Below are positions 24,991 to 33,569 of a stretch of DNA of 33,917 nucleotides, piece after piece. Position numbers and translations under genes: made by a program. Position 1 is the first letter of the stretch. Every line of letters begins with the position of its first letter. The notes under the pieces are model-generated. The model had not been told where the DNA came from. It saw nothing but the letters and a program-made list of their open reading frames with translations, and searched no databases. The DNA is from Thermomicrobiaceae bacterium (GTDB lineage Bacteria > Chloroflexota > Chloroflexia > Thermomicrobiales > Thermomicrobiaceae): assembly GCA_007133615.1 (NCBI GenBank), contig SLMJ01000262.1, forward strand, positions 1 through 33,917, written 5' to 3'.

Positions 24991-26048
24991 ACGACCACCT
25001 CTTTCCGGATGCCTTCACCGGTCTCGGAGATCAGGGTCTGCTTGAGCCAGGCAATATTGAAGTAGTGCGGGTTGTTCTCCGGCTCAGTTCCGTACTCACC
25101 ACGTTCGAGCTGGTCCCAGATTTCCAGAATCGACTCGCGGGTTCCGCGATCTGCTCTGAAACCGAGTCGTTCGGTGATCTTGTCGCCATTGACGTAATAG
25201 CTTCTGGAGCCGTTTGTCATGCTTCGATCCCGCCGTACTTTGATATCAGCCCCGCGTTCCTGCAGGACCTCCGAAACCCAGTGGGCAAGTTCGAGCACCC
25301 GGTAGTTCTTGTGCACGAGGTTGAACGTTACTCCGCGCACCGAATCGGACGGCACCCAGAGAAGGTGCGCGTACGCATCGACGGCATCTCGGATGTGCAG
25401 CAGTGGTCGCCAGGCTTCACCGTGGCCGTGGACAGTGACCTCACCTTTGCGCCAGGCGTGAAGGGTGAACGTGTTTACCACGAGATCGAAACGCATACGC
25501 GGTGATGCACCGAAGATCGTTCCTTTGCGCAGAATGACCGGGCAGAACTCGGGTGTGCGGTCGGCAACGCGAAGCACTTCCAGTTCGGCCATTCGTTTTG
25601 TCTTGCTGTAGTTTGCGGTCGGAGCGACCGGCAGTAGCTCGGTCATCATCCGGACGTTCAGTTCGTCGGTCGACGCCGGTGAGTAGTAGACGGAACACGT
25701 TGAAGCGAGCAGGAATCGAACTTCTTTGCCGACGCTTGCGGCATGTCGAGCGGTCGCCTCGGCAATGATCCGGGTCGCCAGCACGTTGCTTTCCGAATTC
25801 AGATCCGGTGCAAAGTCGGCTGTCGGGTCGTTCGAGAGCCCGGCAAGATGAATCACCGAGTGCACGTCATCCAGCCATGCATCGCTGAATTCGCGAATAT
25901 CCCCATCAATCAGTTCGAGTCGCTGGTGTGGCGAGAACGGATCACCAAACCAGAATCGATCAACGACCCGCACTCTGTGTCCCTGGGCGAGAAGCTCGTG
26001 AACGAGCAGACTACCAACGTATCCGGCTCCACCTGTTACCAGAATCAT
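24987..26048 (-). CDS. NAD-dependent epimerase/dehydratase (extended SDR)
   Basis: A 353-aa extended short-chain dehydrogenase. The Rossmann motif TGGAGYVGS (G6, G9, G12) is followed by D30 at the end of the second strand, which favours NAD. HLAGLSNDP, the serine of STCSVY and the catalytic YSKTK (Y147, K151) complete the fold. It is not RmlB, because the TDEVYG dehydratase signature is missing. It probably epimerises, reduces or dehydrates a nucleotide sugar made in this cluster. It shares many blocks with the SDR at 31184 (for example LxNDP, RFDLVVN versus RFDLVLN, and WRPLLHIRD versus WRPIVHVED), so the two are paralogues. A GGAAGGG before the ATG supports the start. Its stop overlaps the rfbD start. 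Confidence 0.88.
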   Translation of the reverse strand: MILVTGGAGYVGSLLVHELLAQGHRVRVVDRFWFGDPFSPHQRLELIDGDIREFSDAWLDDVHSVIHLAGLSNDPTADFAPDLNSESNVLATRIIAEATARHAASVGKEVRFLLASTCSVYYSPASTDELNVRMMTELLPVAPTANYSKTKRMAELEVLRVADRTPEFCPVILRKGTIFGASPRMRFDLVVNTFTLHAWRKGEVTVHGHGEAWRPLLHIRDAVDAYAHLLWVPSDSVRGVTFNLVHKNYRVLELAHWVSEVLQERGADIKVRRDRSMTNGSRSYYVNGDKITERLGFRADRGTRESILEIWDQLERGEYGTEPENNPHYFNIAWLKQTLISETGEGIRKEVVV

Positions 26049-26070
26049 CCTGTAATCCCTTCCTGCTTGA

Positions 26071-27186
26071 CTACCCGCTGTATCTCAGCGAAACATCTGA
26101 AACGACCCTGAAGACCCGGCTGACAGCGCGCTCCAACCAGTTCCCGAACCTCCCACTCGTGACCTGCTGCATCGGGAGACCCGGAACGAAGTGCGCCAGT
26201 ACGTCGCGATCGGATACCCGGCGTATCTGCTGTATCCGGGTGCGGTGCTCGGCAATGGTCCCGACGTTTTTCAGTAACCAGAGATAACTTGTTGCTTTGG
26301 CTCGAACGTGGGCCAGCCCATGCGTGAATACGTAGGCCCAGACCATCAGTTCGGTCGCCAGAAGAATCGGGCTGAGCAGGAGCAACGTTCGGACGCTGAA
26401 GTTCTTCGCCAGCATCGCGAGGCGATTCTTCTCGATGTGAAAGCACTTTCGGGCGTTGAACCGGAACTCGTAGTCGTGCCAGACGATTGAATTCGGCACA
26501 TAGATCGAGCGGTGCCCGGCGAGAAGCGCCCGGAGCGAAAGGTCTGTCTCCTCGAGGTAGGCGACGAAATCAGGATCGAACGGCCCGATCTCGTCGATGA
26601 CCGATCGCCTGACCATGAACGCCGCTCCTGACACGGCTGTCACGTCGCACGGATCCTCGTAGTGCCAGGCTGGTTCATTTACTCCCCGACAGAACGTCAG
26701 ACCGGGAAGCGAGACGTTGTTACCGCAGGCGTTGACCATGGATCGATCGCTCATGAGCAGGATTCGCGAGGTTGCAAGCCCGGCGTCCGGATCGGTACTG
26801 AGTGCCTGGACGAGCGATGAGATCCAGTCAGGGTGAACTTCGGTATCCGGATTCAGAACAGCGAGGAAATCACCGTTGGCATGCTCGAACCCCAGGTTGT
26901 TTGCTCCTGGATAACCGAGGTTCCCACCGCTCCGGATCACCCTGACGGTTGGGAACTGCGAATCGATGAACTCGCGGGTTCCGTCGGTCGATTCGTTGTC
27001 GACGACAACCACCTCGTAGTTCGGATATGTCTGACGGGTCAGTGTCGGCAAGCAACGCCTGACGTGATGGATCTCGTTCGTGACAACGATGATCACGCTA
27101 ACCAGCGGGTGAACCGGATGATCGACAGATGGATTATCTGTAGAGGCCGGAACAAATCGTCCAGCTCGGCCTGGTGCCCTGTTCAT
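26071..27186 (-). CDS. Family 2 glycosyltransferase, rhamnosyltransferase-like
   Basis: A 371-aa GT2 enzyme. After a proline-rich leader of about 25 residues the GT-A domain begins with LVSVIIVVTNEIHHVRRCL, then VVVVDNESTDGT, GNLGYPGANNLG and the metal-binding LNPDTEVHPDW. SGAAFMVRRSVIDEIGPFDPDF and YLEETDLSLRALLAGH form the acceptor-side ED motif typical of the WcaA/RfbF-like rhamnosyltransferase branch. A C-terminal hydrophobic segment (LLLLSPILLATELMVWAYVF) may anchor it to the membrane. The presence of rfbC and rfbD just downstream makes a rhamnosyl donor plausible. The gaps to its neighbours are 22 and 52 bases, so it is part of the same transcription unit. The start has GACAGG four bases upstream. 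Confidence 0.89.
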   Translation of the reverse strand: MNRAPGRAGRFVPASTDNPSVDHPVHPLVSVIIVVTNEIHHVRRCLPTLTRQTYPNYEVVVVDNESTDGTREFIDSQFPTVRVIRSGGNLGYPGANNLGFEHANGDFLAVLNPDTEVHPDWISSLVQALSTDPDAGLATSRILLMSDRSMVNACGNNVSLPGLTFCRGVNEPAWHYEDPCDVTAVSGAAFMVRRSVIDEIGPFDPDFVAYLEETDLSLRALLAGHRSIYVPNSIVWHDYEFRFNARKCFHIEKNRLAMLAKNFSVRTLLLLSPILLATELMVWAYVFTHGLAHVRAKATSYLWLLKNVGTIAEHRTRIQQIRRVSDRDVLAHFVPGLPMQQVTSGRFGNWLERAVSRVFRVVSDVSLRYSG

Positions 27187-27238
27187 TACCTGTCAACTCC
27201 CCGTTGATCGTTTCGGAATCGAGCCGCAATACATCCGG

Positions 27239-28231
27239 TCACTTCTCTGAGTGGACGAGATTCAGTAACAGTCCTCGAACCGAGTGAAGGATGATCCCCG
27301 TATACAGCGTGAGCAGCGCGATCGTAGTGATCATGGCCGATAGAACTGTGTAGCCAATTGGTAGAGTCTGACTGGACCGGTAGATGTCGATAACCCAGAA
27401 ACCGGCCCCCATGCCGATGAGAAGCAGAATCAATCCGGGTACACCGAAGAAGAACAGCGGTCGATACTGCCCGGTCAAGCGCATGATCCCATGCAGGACA
27501 GACAGTCCCTGACCGATAACGGAGCGTTTCGGCGCATCGAGGTAATGAATGGTGATCGAAACTTCGCTGACCGAGAGCCCGAGTTCCCGTGCCATGAGCT
27601 GCATTTCCGATTCGACCGAGAAATTCCGGGAACTGAACGTGAGCAAGGCAAGTGCTCGCGGAGAAAATGCCCGGAACCCGCTCTGTGAATCAGTTACATC
27701 CAGCCCGGAGACACTTCTGGTCAATGAATTGAAGAAGCGATGTCCCCAGATCCTGTGAAACGGCACGTCCGAGGTTGGCTTGAGATAACGAGATCCGACC
27801 ACGATATCGGATGCGCCCTCGATGATTGGCGACACGACGAATCTGATCTGTTCAGGTACATGCTGGCCATCGGCGTCGATCGTGACAACCACGTCCGGGG
27901 CGAACTCCCGGGCGCGCCGAAAACCAGTGTTCAGTGCGGCGCCCTTTCCCTGGTTACCGTGATGCTGGATGACATCCGCTCCGGCAGCGGACGCGATCGC
28001 GCTGGTGGCGTCCGTCGAACCGTCGTCAACGACGATCACAGTAGTGACGTGCTGCAACACTTTGAGCACGACTGAACCAATGAAGCGCTCCTCGTTGTAC
28101 GCGGGAATGACCGCCACAACATTCGAGTACCCCAGTGCTACAGAGGGGTAGTCAACAAGATCCTCATTCTGCAGAGCCTCAACCGGCATCAGTTCCGCGC
28201 CGTGTGAAGGAACATTGGAGGCGATGTCCAT
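27239..28231 (-). CDS. Family 2 glycosyltransferase with two C-terminal TM helices (DPM1/GtrB-like)
   Basis: A 330-aa protein and the first gene of the large minus-strand cluster. The GT-A domain has VVAVIPAYNEERFIGSVV, VVDDGSTDAT, GNQGKGAALNTG and the DADGQH metal site, and later TDSQSGFRAFSPRAL, typical of polyprenyl-phosphate mannose/glucose synthases. Two TM helices (about 255-280 and 293-325) close the protein, as in GtrB. It may therefore load a sugar on a lipid carrier for the membrane-bound enzymes of the cluster. The ORF-track start at 28447 adds an Arg-rich shadow; the ATG at 28231 has AGAGGA about ten bases upstream and is used. It is a distant relative of the GT2 at 2892, which lacks the TMs. 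Confidence 0.9.
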   Translation of the reverse strand: MDIASNVPSHGAELMPVEALQNEDLVDYPSVALGYSNVVAVIPAYNEERFIGSVVLKVLQHVTTVIVVDDGSTDATSAIASAAGADVIQHHGNQGKGAALNTGFRRAREFAPDVVVTIDADGQHVPEQIRFVVSPIIEGASDIVVGSRYLKPTSDVPFHRIWGHRFFNSLTRSVSGLDVTDSQSGFRAFSPRALALLTFSSRNFSVESEMQLMARELGLSVSEVSITIHYLDAPKRSVIGQGLSVLHGIMRLTGQYRPLFFFGVPGLILLLIGMGAGFWVIDIYRSSQTLPIGYTVLSAMITTIALLTLYTGIILHSVRGLLLNLVHSEK

Positions 28232-28466
28232 CGTGACCAATCCTCTCCGGTACCTGGTTGCGAAGCGCCCTGGTTGATCGGGAGGGCCGAAACGAGTCCG
28301 GTAGTGACCCGGGCGTCGTTCCCTCAGCAATTGCCGCAGTCCGAACCGCGGCCGCCAGGCATTGCCGCTCAACGTAGGAAAATTGTCGCGGCTACACCGT
28401 GACTTCTGTACTCTGGTGAAACCGGTACCTCGTGAGAATCCTGTCACCTCGAGCGTTCAGGGTCCT

Positions 28467-28484
28467 GTATTGGACTGCCAATAC
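28467..28484. promoter_or_regulatory. Operator-like palindrome
   Basis: GTATTGG-ACTG-CCAATAC is a perfect inverted repeat with 7-base arms and a 4-base centre. It lies about 235 bases upstream of the first gene of the minus-strand operon. The size and symmetry suit a dimeric transcription factor. Confidence 0.4.
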
Positions 28485-28491
28485 CTTCCGG

Positions 28492-28504
28492 CCACGGTCC
28501 GTGG
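28492..28504. promoter_or_regulatory. Second palindrome next to the operator-like site
   Basis: CCACGG-T-CCGTGG is a perfect inverted repeat with a single central base, starting eight bases after the palindrome at 28467-28484. With no loop it is more likely a protein-binding site than an RNA hairpin. Confidence 0.3.
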
Positions 28505-28986
28505 TGCTTTCCTTAAACAAAGAAAATCGAACCATTCCTGGATTAGCTGATAGATCAAGGAACTCTGGGATCCTTGACAGTGCCCCGTTCCAATGTCCAG
28601 CTCGATCCAGCTTCCTCGACCACTAGCGCGCGTTGGCGGCTGGCGCACCTGGTGGGTCCTGTCTGCCGGGACAACGGTCCCGGGTCGTTTCACAAAATTG
28701 ACCTGTACTTCCCCCTGTCAGGAATGTCATCGATAACTATCGTCCGGTGCGTTCAGATGAAACCGAAGACCCCGTAGCCTGCAGATACCGACTGGAGATT
28801 CAGCCGGTACCGCGGCTGTAATAGGTGCGGTTGGCGTGTTGGTTCGAGTGAAAGGTGTGATGGCTGCATGCCGGAGACCGGACCCCCAGGGCGGGGCATG
28901 TACGGGAACAATCTGGATTCCGGTTCGCCAACCTTTCGGTTGCGCGACACCTGTCGAATGTGTCTGTCTATAAGGGAGAGGGTCAG

Positions 28987-30300
28987 ATGATCACGCGAAG
29001 GACGATCAGGTTACTCATCACCATCACGGTCCTAGTTTCTCTTGCGATTCCAACGTTCACGGTACTGGCCGAAGGAACTGAAACACTTGGGCCACCTGAG
29101 ATTACGATTTCCCCCGGTTCCGGTCACGTTGCTGCAGGCACCGGACTGATCAACCAGCCGGGCACAATTGACATCACCGTTCCCGCGGGAGCGAACGTCG
29201 AGCAGGTGCTGTTGTACTGGGAAGGTCACGGGAACTGCGGGATCATGCCGCAACCTTGCGAGCTCGGCAAGGATCTGACAATCAATGGAAACCAGATCAC
29301 CGGGACGTTAATCGGTGGTCCAACGTTCTTCTACACCTTGCCCCCGAATATGTTCAGCCTGAGCTACCGGGCCGATATCACTGGTCTGGGGATTGTCAAT
29401 GCCGGACCGAACACGTTGACAATCAGCGGCGTGAGTTTCGATGCGTCCTCGCCAACCTGGGGAGACGATCCGGGCTTCGCAAACGGCGCGTCGGTTGTCG
29501 TTATCTATGATGACGGCACGTTCGCCGATGTTGACATCCGGGACGGTAACGACAACGCGTATTTCGCCTTCGATCCGCCGCTTGACACAACGGTTCCACA
29601 AACCTTCGAGTTTGCTGCCGAGGGTGCCGATCGCGTGGCTGATCTGACGCTTCTGGTTGGAAGCGTTGAAAGTCCCGAATTCTCGCCACCTGGACCGCGC
29701 GCAACTCGTGTGGTCGTCACATCCGGCGGCATAACGTCCTACGTCGACAACGCACTCATCAGCTCAGATGGCGAGACCTGGGACACGCTGACTATCAATC
29801 CGACGATTCCGGCCGGCGCAACCAGCCTGACGGTCCAGATCCTGTCCGAGGACGCCCTGGACATCGGAGCGCTTCCGGCATCGCTGTCGTGGGTCAACGC
29901 GACACTGTCAGTGCCGATCACCCCGACGAACGGCGCCGGCGTTGGTACTCCAGGCTACTGGAAGAATCATTCTGACGCCTGGCCAGTTGAGGAAATCGTT
30001 ATCGGCGGAATTACCTATACCAAGTCGCAGGCACTGGAAATCATGAACACGTCACCTCGCGGCGATATGAGCTATCAGATGTTCTGGCATCTCGTCGCTG
30101 CGAAGCTGAACGTTGCAAATGGTGCCGACTCGAGCTGCATCGCAGACACGATCGCAGCAGCCGACGACTGGATGGCGACGTACGGTCCGGCAGGCTCCAA
30201 CGTTCGAGCGAACAACGGCGCCTGGGACATTGGCGAACCGATCAAGAACACGCTTGATCAATACAACAACGGGAAGTTGTGCGCACCACCGCGCGACTAG
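28987..30300 (+). CDS. Secreted protein with C-terminal GTPGYWKNH domain
   Basis: A 437-aa exported protein. The ATG at 28987 is preceded by GGGAGAGGG and gives a clean signal peptide (MITRRTIRLLITITVLVSLA... with likely cleavage after VLA, residue 28). The N-terminal domain, about 40-310, is rich in Thr, Gly, Asp and hydrophobic strands (VEQVLLYWEGHG, NTLTISGVSFD, GASVVVIYDDG), like the DUF3344-type beta domains of extracellular proteins. The C-terminal domain from about 320 opens with GTPGYWKNHSDAWP and has AAKLNVANGADSSC, a conserved block found at the end of many secreted, often surface-associated, bacterial proteins. There is no TM helix or LPXTG at the end, so it is released or held non-covalently. 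It is divergent from the glycan operon and could be a substrate or ligand of the glycan, which is inference. Confidence 0.88.
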   Translation: MITRRTIRLLITITVLVSLAIPTFTVLAEGTETLGPPEITISPGSGHVAAGTGLINQPGTIDITVPAGANVEQVLLYWEGHGNCGIMPQPCELGKDLTINGNQITGTLIGGPTFFYTLPPNMFSLSYRADITGLGIVNAGPNTLTISGVSFDASSPTWGDDPGFANGASVVVIYDDGTFADVDIRDGNDNAYFAFDPPLDTTVPQTFEFAAEGADRVADLTLLVGSVESPEFSPPGPRATRVVVTSGGITSYVDNALISSDGETWDTLTINPTIPAGATSLTVQILSEDALDIGALPASLSWVNATLSVPITPTNGAGVGTPGYWKNHSDAWPVEEIVIGGITYTKSQALEIMNTSPRGDMSYQMFWHLVAAKLNVANGADSSCIADTIAAADDWMATYGPAGSNVRANNGAWDIGEPIKNTLDQYNNGKLCAPPRD

Positions 30301-30318
30301 CCCTCTTCACCACAACTC

Positions 30319-30353
30319 TGGGATCCCGGTTGCACCCACCGGGATCCCTCTTA
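30319..30353 (+). terminator. Rho-independent terminator after the secreted-protein gene
   Basis: GGGATCCCGGT pairs with ACCGGGATCCC (11 bp, loop TGCACCC) starting 20 bases after the stop codon, followed by TCTTA. This separates the secreted-protein gene from the rfbF operon, although read-through cannot be excluded. Confidence 0.75.
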
Positions 30354-30408
30354 CCAGATCAATTCGATAGACACGGATGGCAGTTTGTAACTGAAGGGGC
30401 AGGAGAGC

Positions 30409-31209
30409 ATGAAGGTAGCGATCCTCGCCGGGGGTGTTGGCTCCCGACTCGCAGAAGAGACCGAGATCAAGCCAAAGCCGATGGTGGAAATCGGCGGGAT
30501 GCCGATCATCTGGCACATCATGATGCACTACGCAACGTATGGCTACAACGAATTCGTCGTAGCGCTAGGCTACAAGGGCGAAGTCATTAAAAAGTATATG
30601 GCGGACTATAGCTCGCTCAACAGCAACCTTGTTGTGAACATGCGGACCGGTGAGATCCGCATGAACGGCGGTGAGCGACCGGACTGGACCGTGGAACTCA
30701 TCGACACCGGTATTCCAACCCTCACCGGCGGGCGTATCAAGCGGCTTGCTCCCTTCATTGGCAGCGAAACCTTCATGTTGACCTGGGGCGACGGCGTCTC
30801 GGACGTTGATCTCGATGACCTGCTCGCGTTTCATCGGTCACACGGACGCCTGGCAACCCTGACTGCTGTTCGGCCACCTGCCAGGTTCGGACACCTGTCG
30901 TTCGACGGTGACCAGGTACAGCGATTCACCGAGAAACCACAGACCAGTGAAGGCTGGATCAACGGCGCGTTCTTCGTCCTCGAACCCGAGGTGTTCGACT
31001 ACATCGATGGCGACGACACCCAGTGGGAGCGAGAACCCCTGGAGCGGCTCGCAAACGACGGTCAGCTCATGGCGTACCGGCACAGTGGTTTCTGGCAATG
31101 CATGGATACGCTGCGGGACAAGCGACTACTCGAGCAACTGTGGCAAAGCGGTGACGCACCGTGGAAAGTGTGGGAGAAGCAGTATGCGTATTCTCGTAAC
31201 GGGGCATAA
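30409..31209 (+). CDS. rfbF: Glucose-1-phosphate cytidylyltransferase
   Basis: A 266-aa nucleotidyltransferase. The N-terminal signature LAGGVGSRLAEETEIKPKPMVEIGG is diagnostic of RfbF, with the GGxGSR loop binding CTP and the KPKP lysine near the active site. Later blocks are TWGDGVSDVD (metal-binding Asp), RFGHLSFDGDQVQRFTEKPQ, WINGAFFVLEPEVFDY and WQCMDTLRDK. It makes CDP-glucose from CTP and glucose-1-phosphate, the entry step to CDP-3,6-dideoxyhexoses and CDP-linked branched sugars. AGGAG shortly before the ATG fixes the start. The next gene begins inside its last 26 bases, so the operon is tightly coupled. The CDP-glucose 4,6-dehydratase (RfbG) that should follow is not recognisable in the window. 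Confidence 0.95.
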   Translation: MKVAILAGGVGSRLAEETEIKPKPMVEIGGMPIIWHIMMHYATYGYNEFVVALGYKGEVIKKYMADYSSLNSNLVVNMRTGEIRMNGGERPDWTVELIDTGIPTLTGGRIKRLAPFIGSETFMLTWGDGVSDVDLDDLLAFHRSHGRLATLTAVRPPARFGHLSFDGDQVQRFTEKPQTSEGWINGAFFVLEPEVFDYIDGDDTQWEREPLERLANDGQLMAYRHSGFWQCMDTLRDKRLLEQLWQSGDAPWKVWEKQYAYSRNGA

Positions 31210-32281
31210 CGGATACATCGGCACCGTCCTGGTTCCGATGCTTCTGGAAGCCGGGCACACCGTTGTTGGTCTGGATGTCGACCTATTCCGGGCGTGCACC
31301 TTCGGTCAGTCGGTGCCCGCGATCCCATCGATCCAGAAAGACATCCGCGACGTTGCCGAGGACGACGTGCAGGGCTTTGATGCGGTCATACACCTGGCCG
31401 CGTTGTCGAATGATCCGCTCGGAGATCTTAACCCGCGGCTGACGTATGAGATCAACTGGAACGCGTCAGTCCGCCTTGCGACTGTTGCGAAACTCGCCGG
31501 CGTTCAACGCTTCCTGTTCTCGTCGTCATGTAGCACCTATGGAGCTTCCGGAGATGATCTTCTGACCGAAGATGCCGCGTTCAATCCGGTCACGCCGTAC
31601 GGTCATTCAAAAGTGCTGGTTGAACGAGATCTCTCTGACCTCGCTGACTTCAGTTTCAGTCCTGTGTATCTCCGGAACGCCACGGCCTACGGCGTTTCGC
31701 CACTCTTGCGTTTTGACCTTGTGCTAAACAATCTGGTTGCCTGGGCGTATACGACCGGACGAGTCTACATAAAGAGTGACGGCACACCGTGGCGACCAAT
31801 CGTCCACGTGGAAGACATTGCCCGCGCCTTCGTCGCGATGCTCGACGCCCCGAGGGAGAAGATTCACGACCAGGCGTTCAACGTTGGACAGACAAGTGAA
31901 AACTACCGGATTCATGAACTGGCGGATATCGTTCAGCAAACCGTTTCCGGATGCGTAATCGAGTACGCACCAGACGCCGGCCCAGACACGCGTTGCTATC
32001 GCGTTAACTGCGACAGAATCCAGCAGGAGGTTCCGGGTTTCTCTCCTCAGTGGACTGCTCAAAAAGGAGCAGAGCAGCTACTCGATGCCTACCAACGCTA
32101 CGGGCTCAGCCTGGAAGAGTTCGAAGGACCTCGCTACAAGCGAATCGATCACATCAAGCAACTGATCGCGACGGGGACGCTCGACGAATCGCTCCGACGT
32201 CATCCAGCTGATCATCATGAAAACGGAGAGTCGTTCAGCGCCAGGGGCACTGCTCATCTGGAAGGAAATGGGATCAAATGA
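31184..32281 (+). CDS. NAD-dependent epimerase/dehydratase (extended SDR)
   Basis: A 365-aa extended SDR. The Rossmann motif TGHNGYIGT (G7, G10, G13) is followed by D31, which favours [20 protein letters not shown] and the catalytic pair Y139/K143 in [11 protein letters not shown] are present, then [20 protein letters not shown] and [11 protein letters not shown]. The track start at 30908 lies inside rfbF in another frame. The ATG at 31184 begins the Rossmann fold and has GGGAGAAG at good spacing. Its position between rfbF and a C-methyltransferase implies action on a CDP-linked keto sugar, as a dehydratase, epimerase or reductase. The exact reaction is not readable. It is the paralogue of the SDR at 24987. 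The stop overlaps the next start as ATGA. Confidence 0.9.
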   Translation: MRILVTGHNGYIGTVLVPMLLEAGHTVVGLDVDLFRACTFGQSVPAIPSIQKDIRDVAEDDVQGFDAVIHLAALSNDPLGDLNPRLTYEINWNASVRLATVAKLAGVQRFLFSSSCSTYGASGDDLLTEDAAFNPVTPYGHSKVLVERDLSDLADFSFSPVYLRNATAYGVSPLLRFDLVLNNLVAWAYTTGRVYIKSDGTPWRPIVHVEDIARAFVAMLDAPREKIHDQAFNVGQTSENYRIHELADIVQQTVSGCVIEYAPDAGPDTRCYRVNCDRIQQEVPGFSPQWTAQKGAEQLLDAYQRYGLSLEEFEGPRYKRIDHIKQLIATGTLDESLRRHPADHHENGESFSARGTAHLEGNGIK

Positions 32282-33507
32282 GCGAATGCGCTGTACCGTG
32301 CCGCTCCTGTGGAGAACGGAATCTGCAACTCGTCATGTCGTTCGGCCGAACTCCTCTGGCTGACAGACTGCTTACCGAAGAGCAACTGGACCAGTCCGAG
32401 CCAACGGCTCAACTCGATCTGGCGTTCTGTCCGGATTGCTCACTGGTGCAGATCACCGAAACCGTTCCGCCGGAGATTCTGTTCTACGATGAGTATCCAT
32501 ACTTTTCGTCCGTGTCGCCTTCACTCCTGGCTCACTTCCGGGCGAGCGCCGAGCACCTCATCAGCGAACGAGGACTGTCAACTGAAAGCCTTGTGGTCGA
32601 AGCCGCAAGCAATGATGGATATATGCTCCGGAACTTCGCGGAGCGCGGGATTCCAGTGCTCGGCATCGATCCGGCCCGGGCTCCGGTTCAGAAGGCGCTC
32701 GAAGCCGGGATTCCCACGTTGCTCGAGTTCTTCGGGCAGAATCTAGCCGGCTCGCTGGCGGCCGAAGGCAAACGAGCAGACCTGTTCCTGGCGAACAACG
32801 TCCTGGCCCACGTCGCTGATCTGAACGGTTTCGTTGCTGGGATCCGTGTGATTCTGAAAGAAGATGGAATCGCGGTCATAGAGGCGCCCTACGTTGTCGA
32901 TCTCGTCGATCACTGTGAATTCGACACGATCTACCACCAGCACCTCTGCTACTTCTCTGTGACCGCACTGGACAACCTTTTCCGGCGTCACGGCCTCTAT
33001 CTGAATGATGTTGAGCGGGTTCCAATTCACGGTGGTTCACTGCGTATGTTCGTCGAACGGCGAGAGAACCAGTCCGACCACGTTCGCAACCTGCTGGATG
33101 AGGAAGCGCGTCGCGGTGTGAACACCTACTCCTACTATCGAGATTTTGCGCATCGGGTGCATGGAATCAAAGACCAGCTTATCGGGATCCTGCAACCGCT
33201 TCGGGACAGCGGAAAGCGTGTTGCCGCCTACGGTGCAGCTGCCAAGGCTACGACGCTTCTGAGTTTCTGCGAAATCGACCGCCAGACCGTAGATTACGTG
33301 GTCGATCTCAACCCCTACAAACACGGACGATACATGGGCGGGAACCGACTCCCGATTCATTCACCTGAAAAACTGATGGAAGACCGCCCTGACTATGTTC
33401 TGATTCTGGCCTGGAACTTTGCCAACGAGATCGTTGAGCAGCAGACGGACTATCTCGACCATGGTGGTCGATTTATCGTCCCGATTCCGGAGCCCAGGAT
33501 CCTCTAA
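32278..33507 (+). CDS. Sugar C-methyltransferase (TylC3/NovU type)
   Basis: A 409-aa three-domain enzyme. The N-terminal zinc domain has C8-x2-C11 and C51-x2-C54 (CRSCGERN and CPDCSLVQ). The SAM-binding domain has [12 protein letters not shown] (about 106-117), and [10 protein letters not shown] at 218-227 matches the catalytic His/Tyr region of sugar C3-methyltransferases. The C-terminal domain has [10 protein letters not shown] and [11 protein letters not shown], a second Rossmann-like unit. Such enzymes add a methyl group to C3 of a nucleotide-linked 4-keto-2,6-dideoxy or 6-deoxy sugar, giving branched sugars such as mycarose, noviose or yersiniose types. With rfbF upstream, a CDP-linked sugar is the likely substrate here. 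Its start overlaps the SDR stop by four bases. A terminator hairpin follows at 33544. Confidence 0.92.
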   Translation: MSECAVPCRSCGERNLQLVMSFGRTPLADRLLTEEQLDQSEPTAQLDLAFCPDCSLVQITETVPPEILFYDEYPYFSSVSPSLLAHFRASAEHLISERGLSTESLVVEAASNDGYMLRNFAERGIPVLGIDPARAPVQKALEAGIPTLLEFFGQNLAGSLAAEGKRADLFLANNVLAHVADLNGFVAGIRVILKEDGIAVIEAPYVVDLVDHCEFDTIYHQHLCYFSVTALDNLFRRHGLYLNDVERVPIHGGSLRMFVERRENQSDHVRNLLDEEARRGVNTYSYYRDFAHRVHGIKDQLIGILQPLRDSGKRVAAYGAAAKATTLLSFCEIDRQTVDYVVDLNPYKHGRYMGGNRLPIHSPEKLMEDRPDYVLILAWNFANEIVEQQTDYLDHGGRFIVPIPEPRIL

Positions 33508-33543
33508 GCGAGGGTTGGTAGTGTCGCGAAGTCCAGTCGTATT

Positions 33544-33569
33544 CCGGCGTAGCGGTAACGCTACGCCGG
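33544..33569. terminator. Bidirectional hairpin terminator overlapping a stop codon
   Basis: CCGGCGTAGCG pairs perfectly with CGCTACGCCGG (11 bp) around the GTAA tetraloop, which is of the stable GNRA class on the plus strand. It lies between the methyltransferase stop at 33507 and the convergent minus-strand gene, whose TAG (33561-33563) is inside the stem. No T tract follows. Confidence 0.7.

Larger units (their letters stand above)
28232..28986. other. 755-base divergent control region
   Basis: This separates the large minus-strand glycan operon from the plus-strand secreted-protein gene and must carry promoters for both. I see no credible gene in it; the ORF-track entries are short, Arg-rich and overlapping. 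It holds two tight palindromes at 28467-28504 and another inverted repeat, CAGCCG-N6-CGGCTG, at 28801-28818. A perfect TTGACA occurs at 28574-28579 but without a -10 at the right distance. A TATAAG at 28969-28974 is too close to the ATG to be a useful -10. Confidence 0.6.

Noticed and set aside
28574-28579. Perfect TTGACA in the divergent region
   Set aside because: No acceptable -10 hexamer lies 15-19 bases downstream, so I do not call a promoter.
28969-28974. TATAAG as a -10 for the secreted-protein gene
   Set aside because: Transcription would start within about six bases of the ATG and exclude the ribosome binding site.
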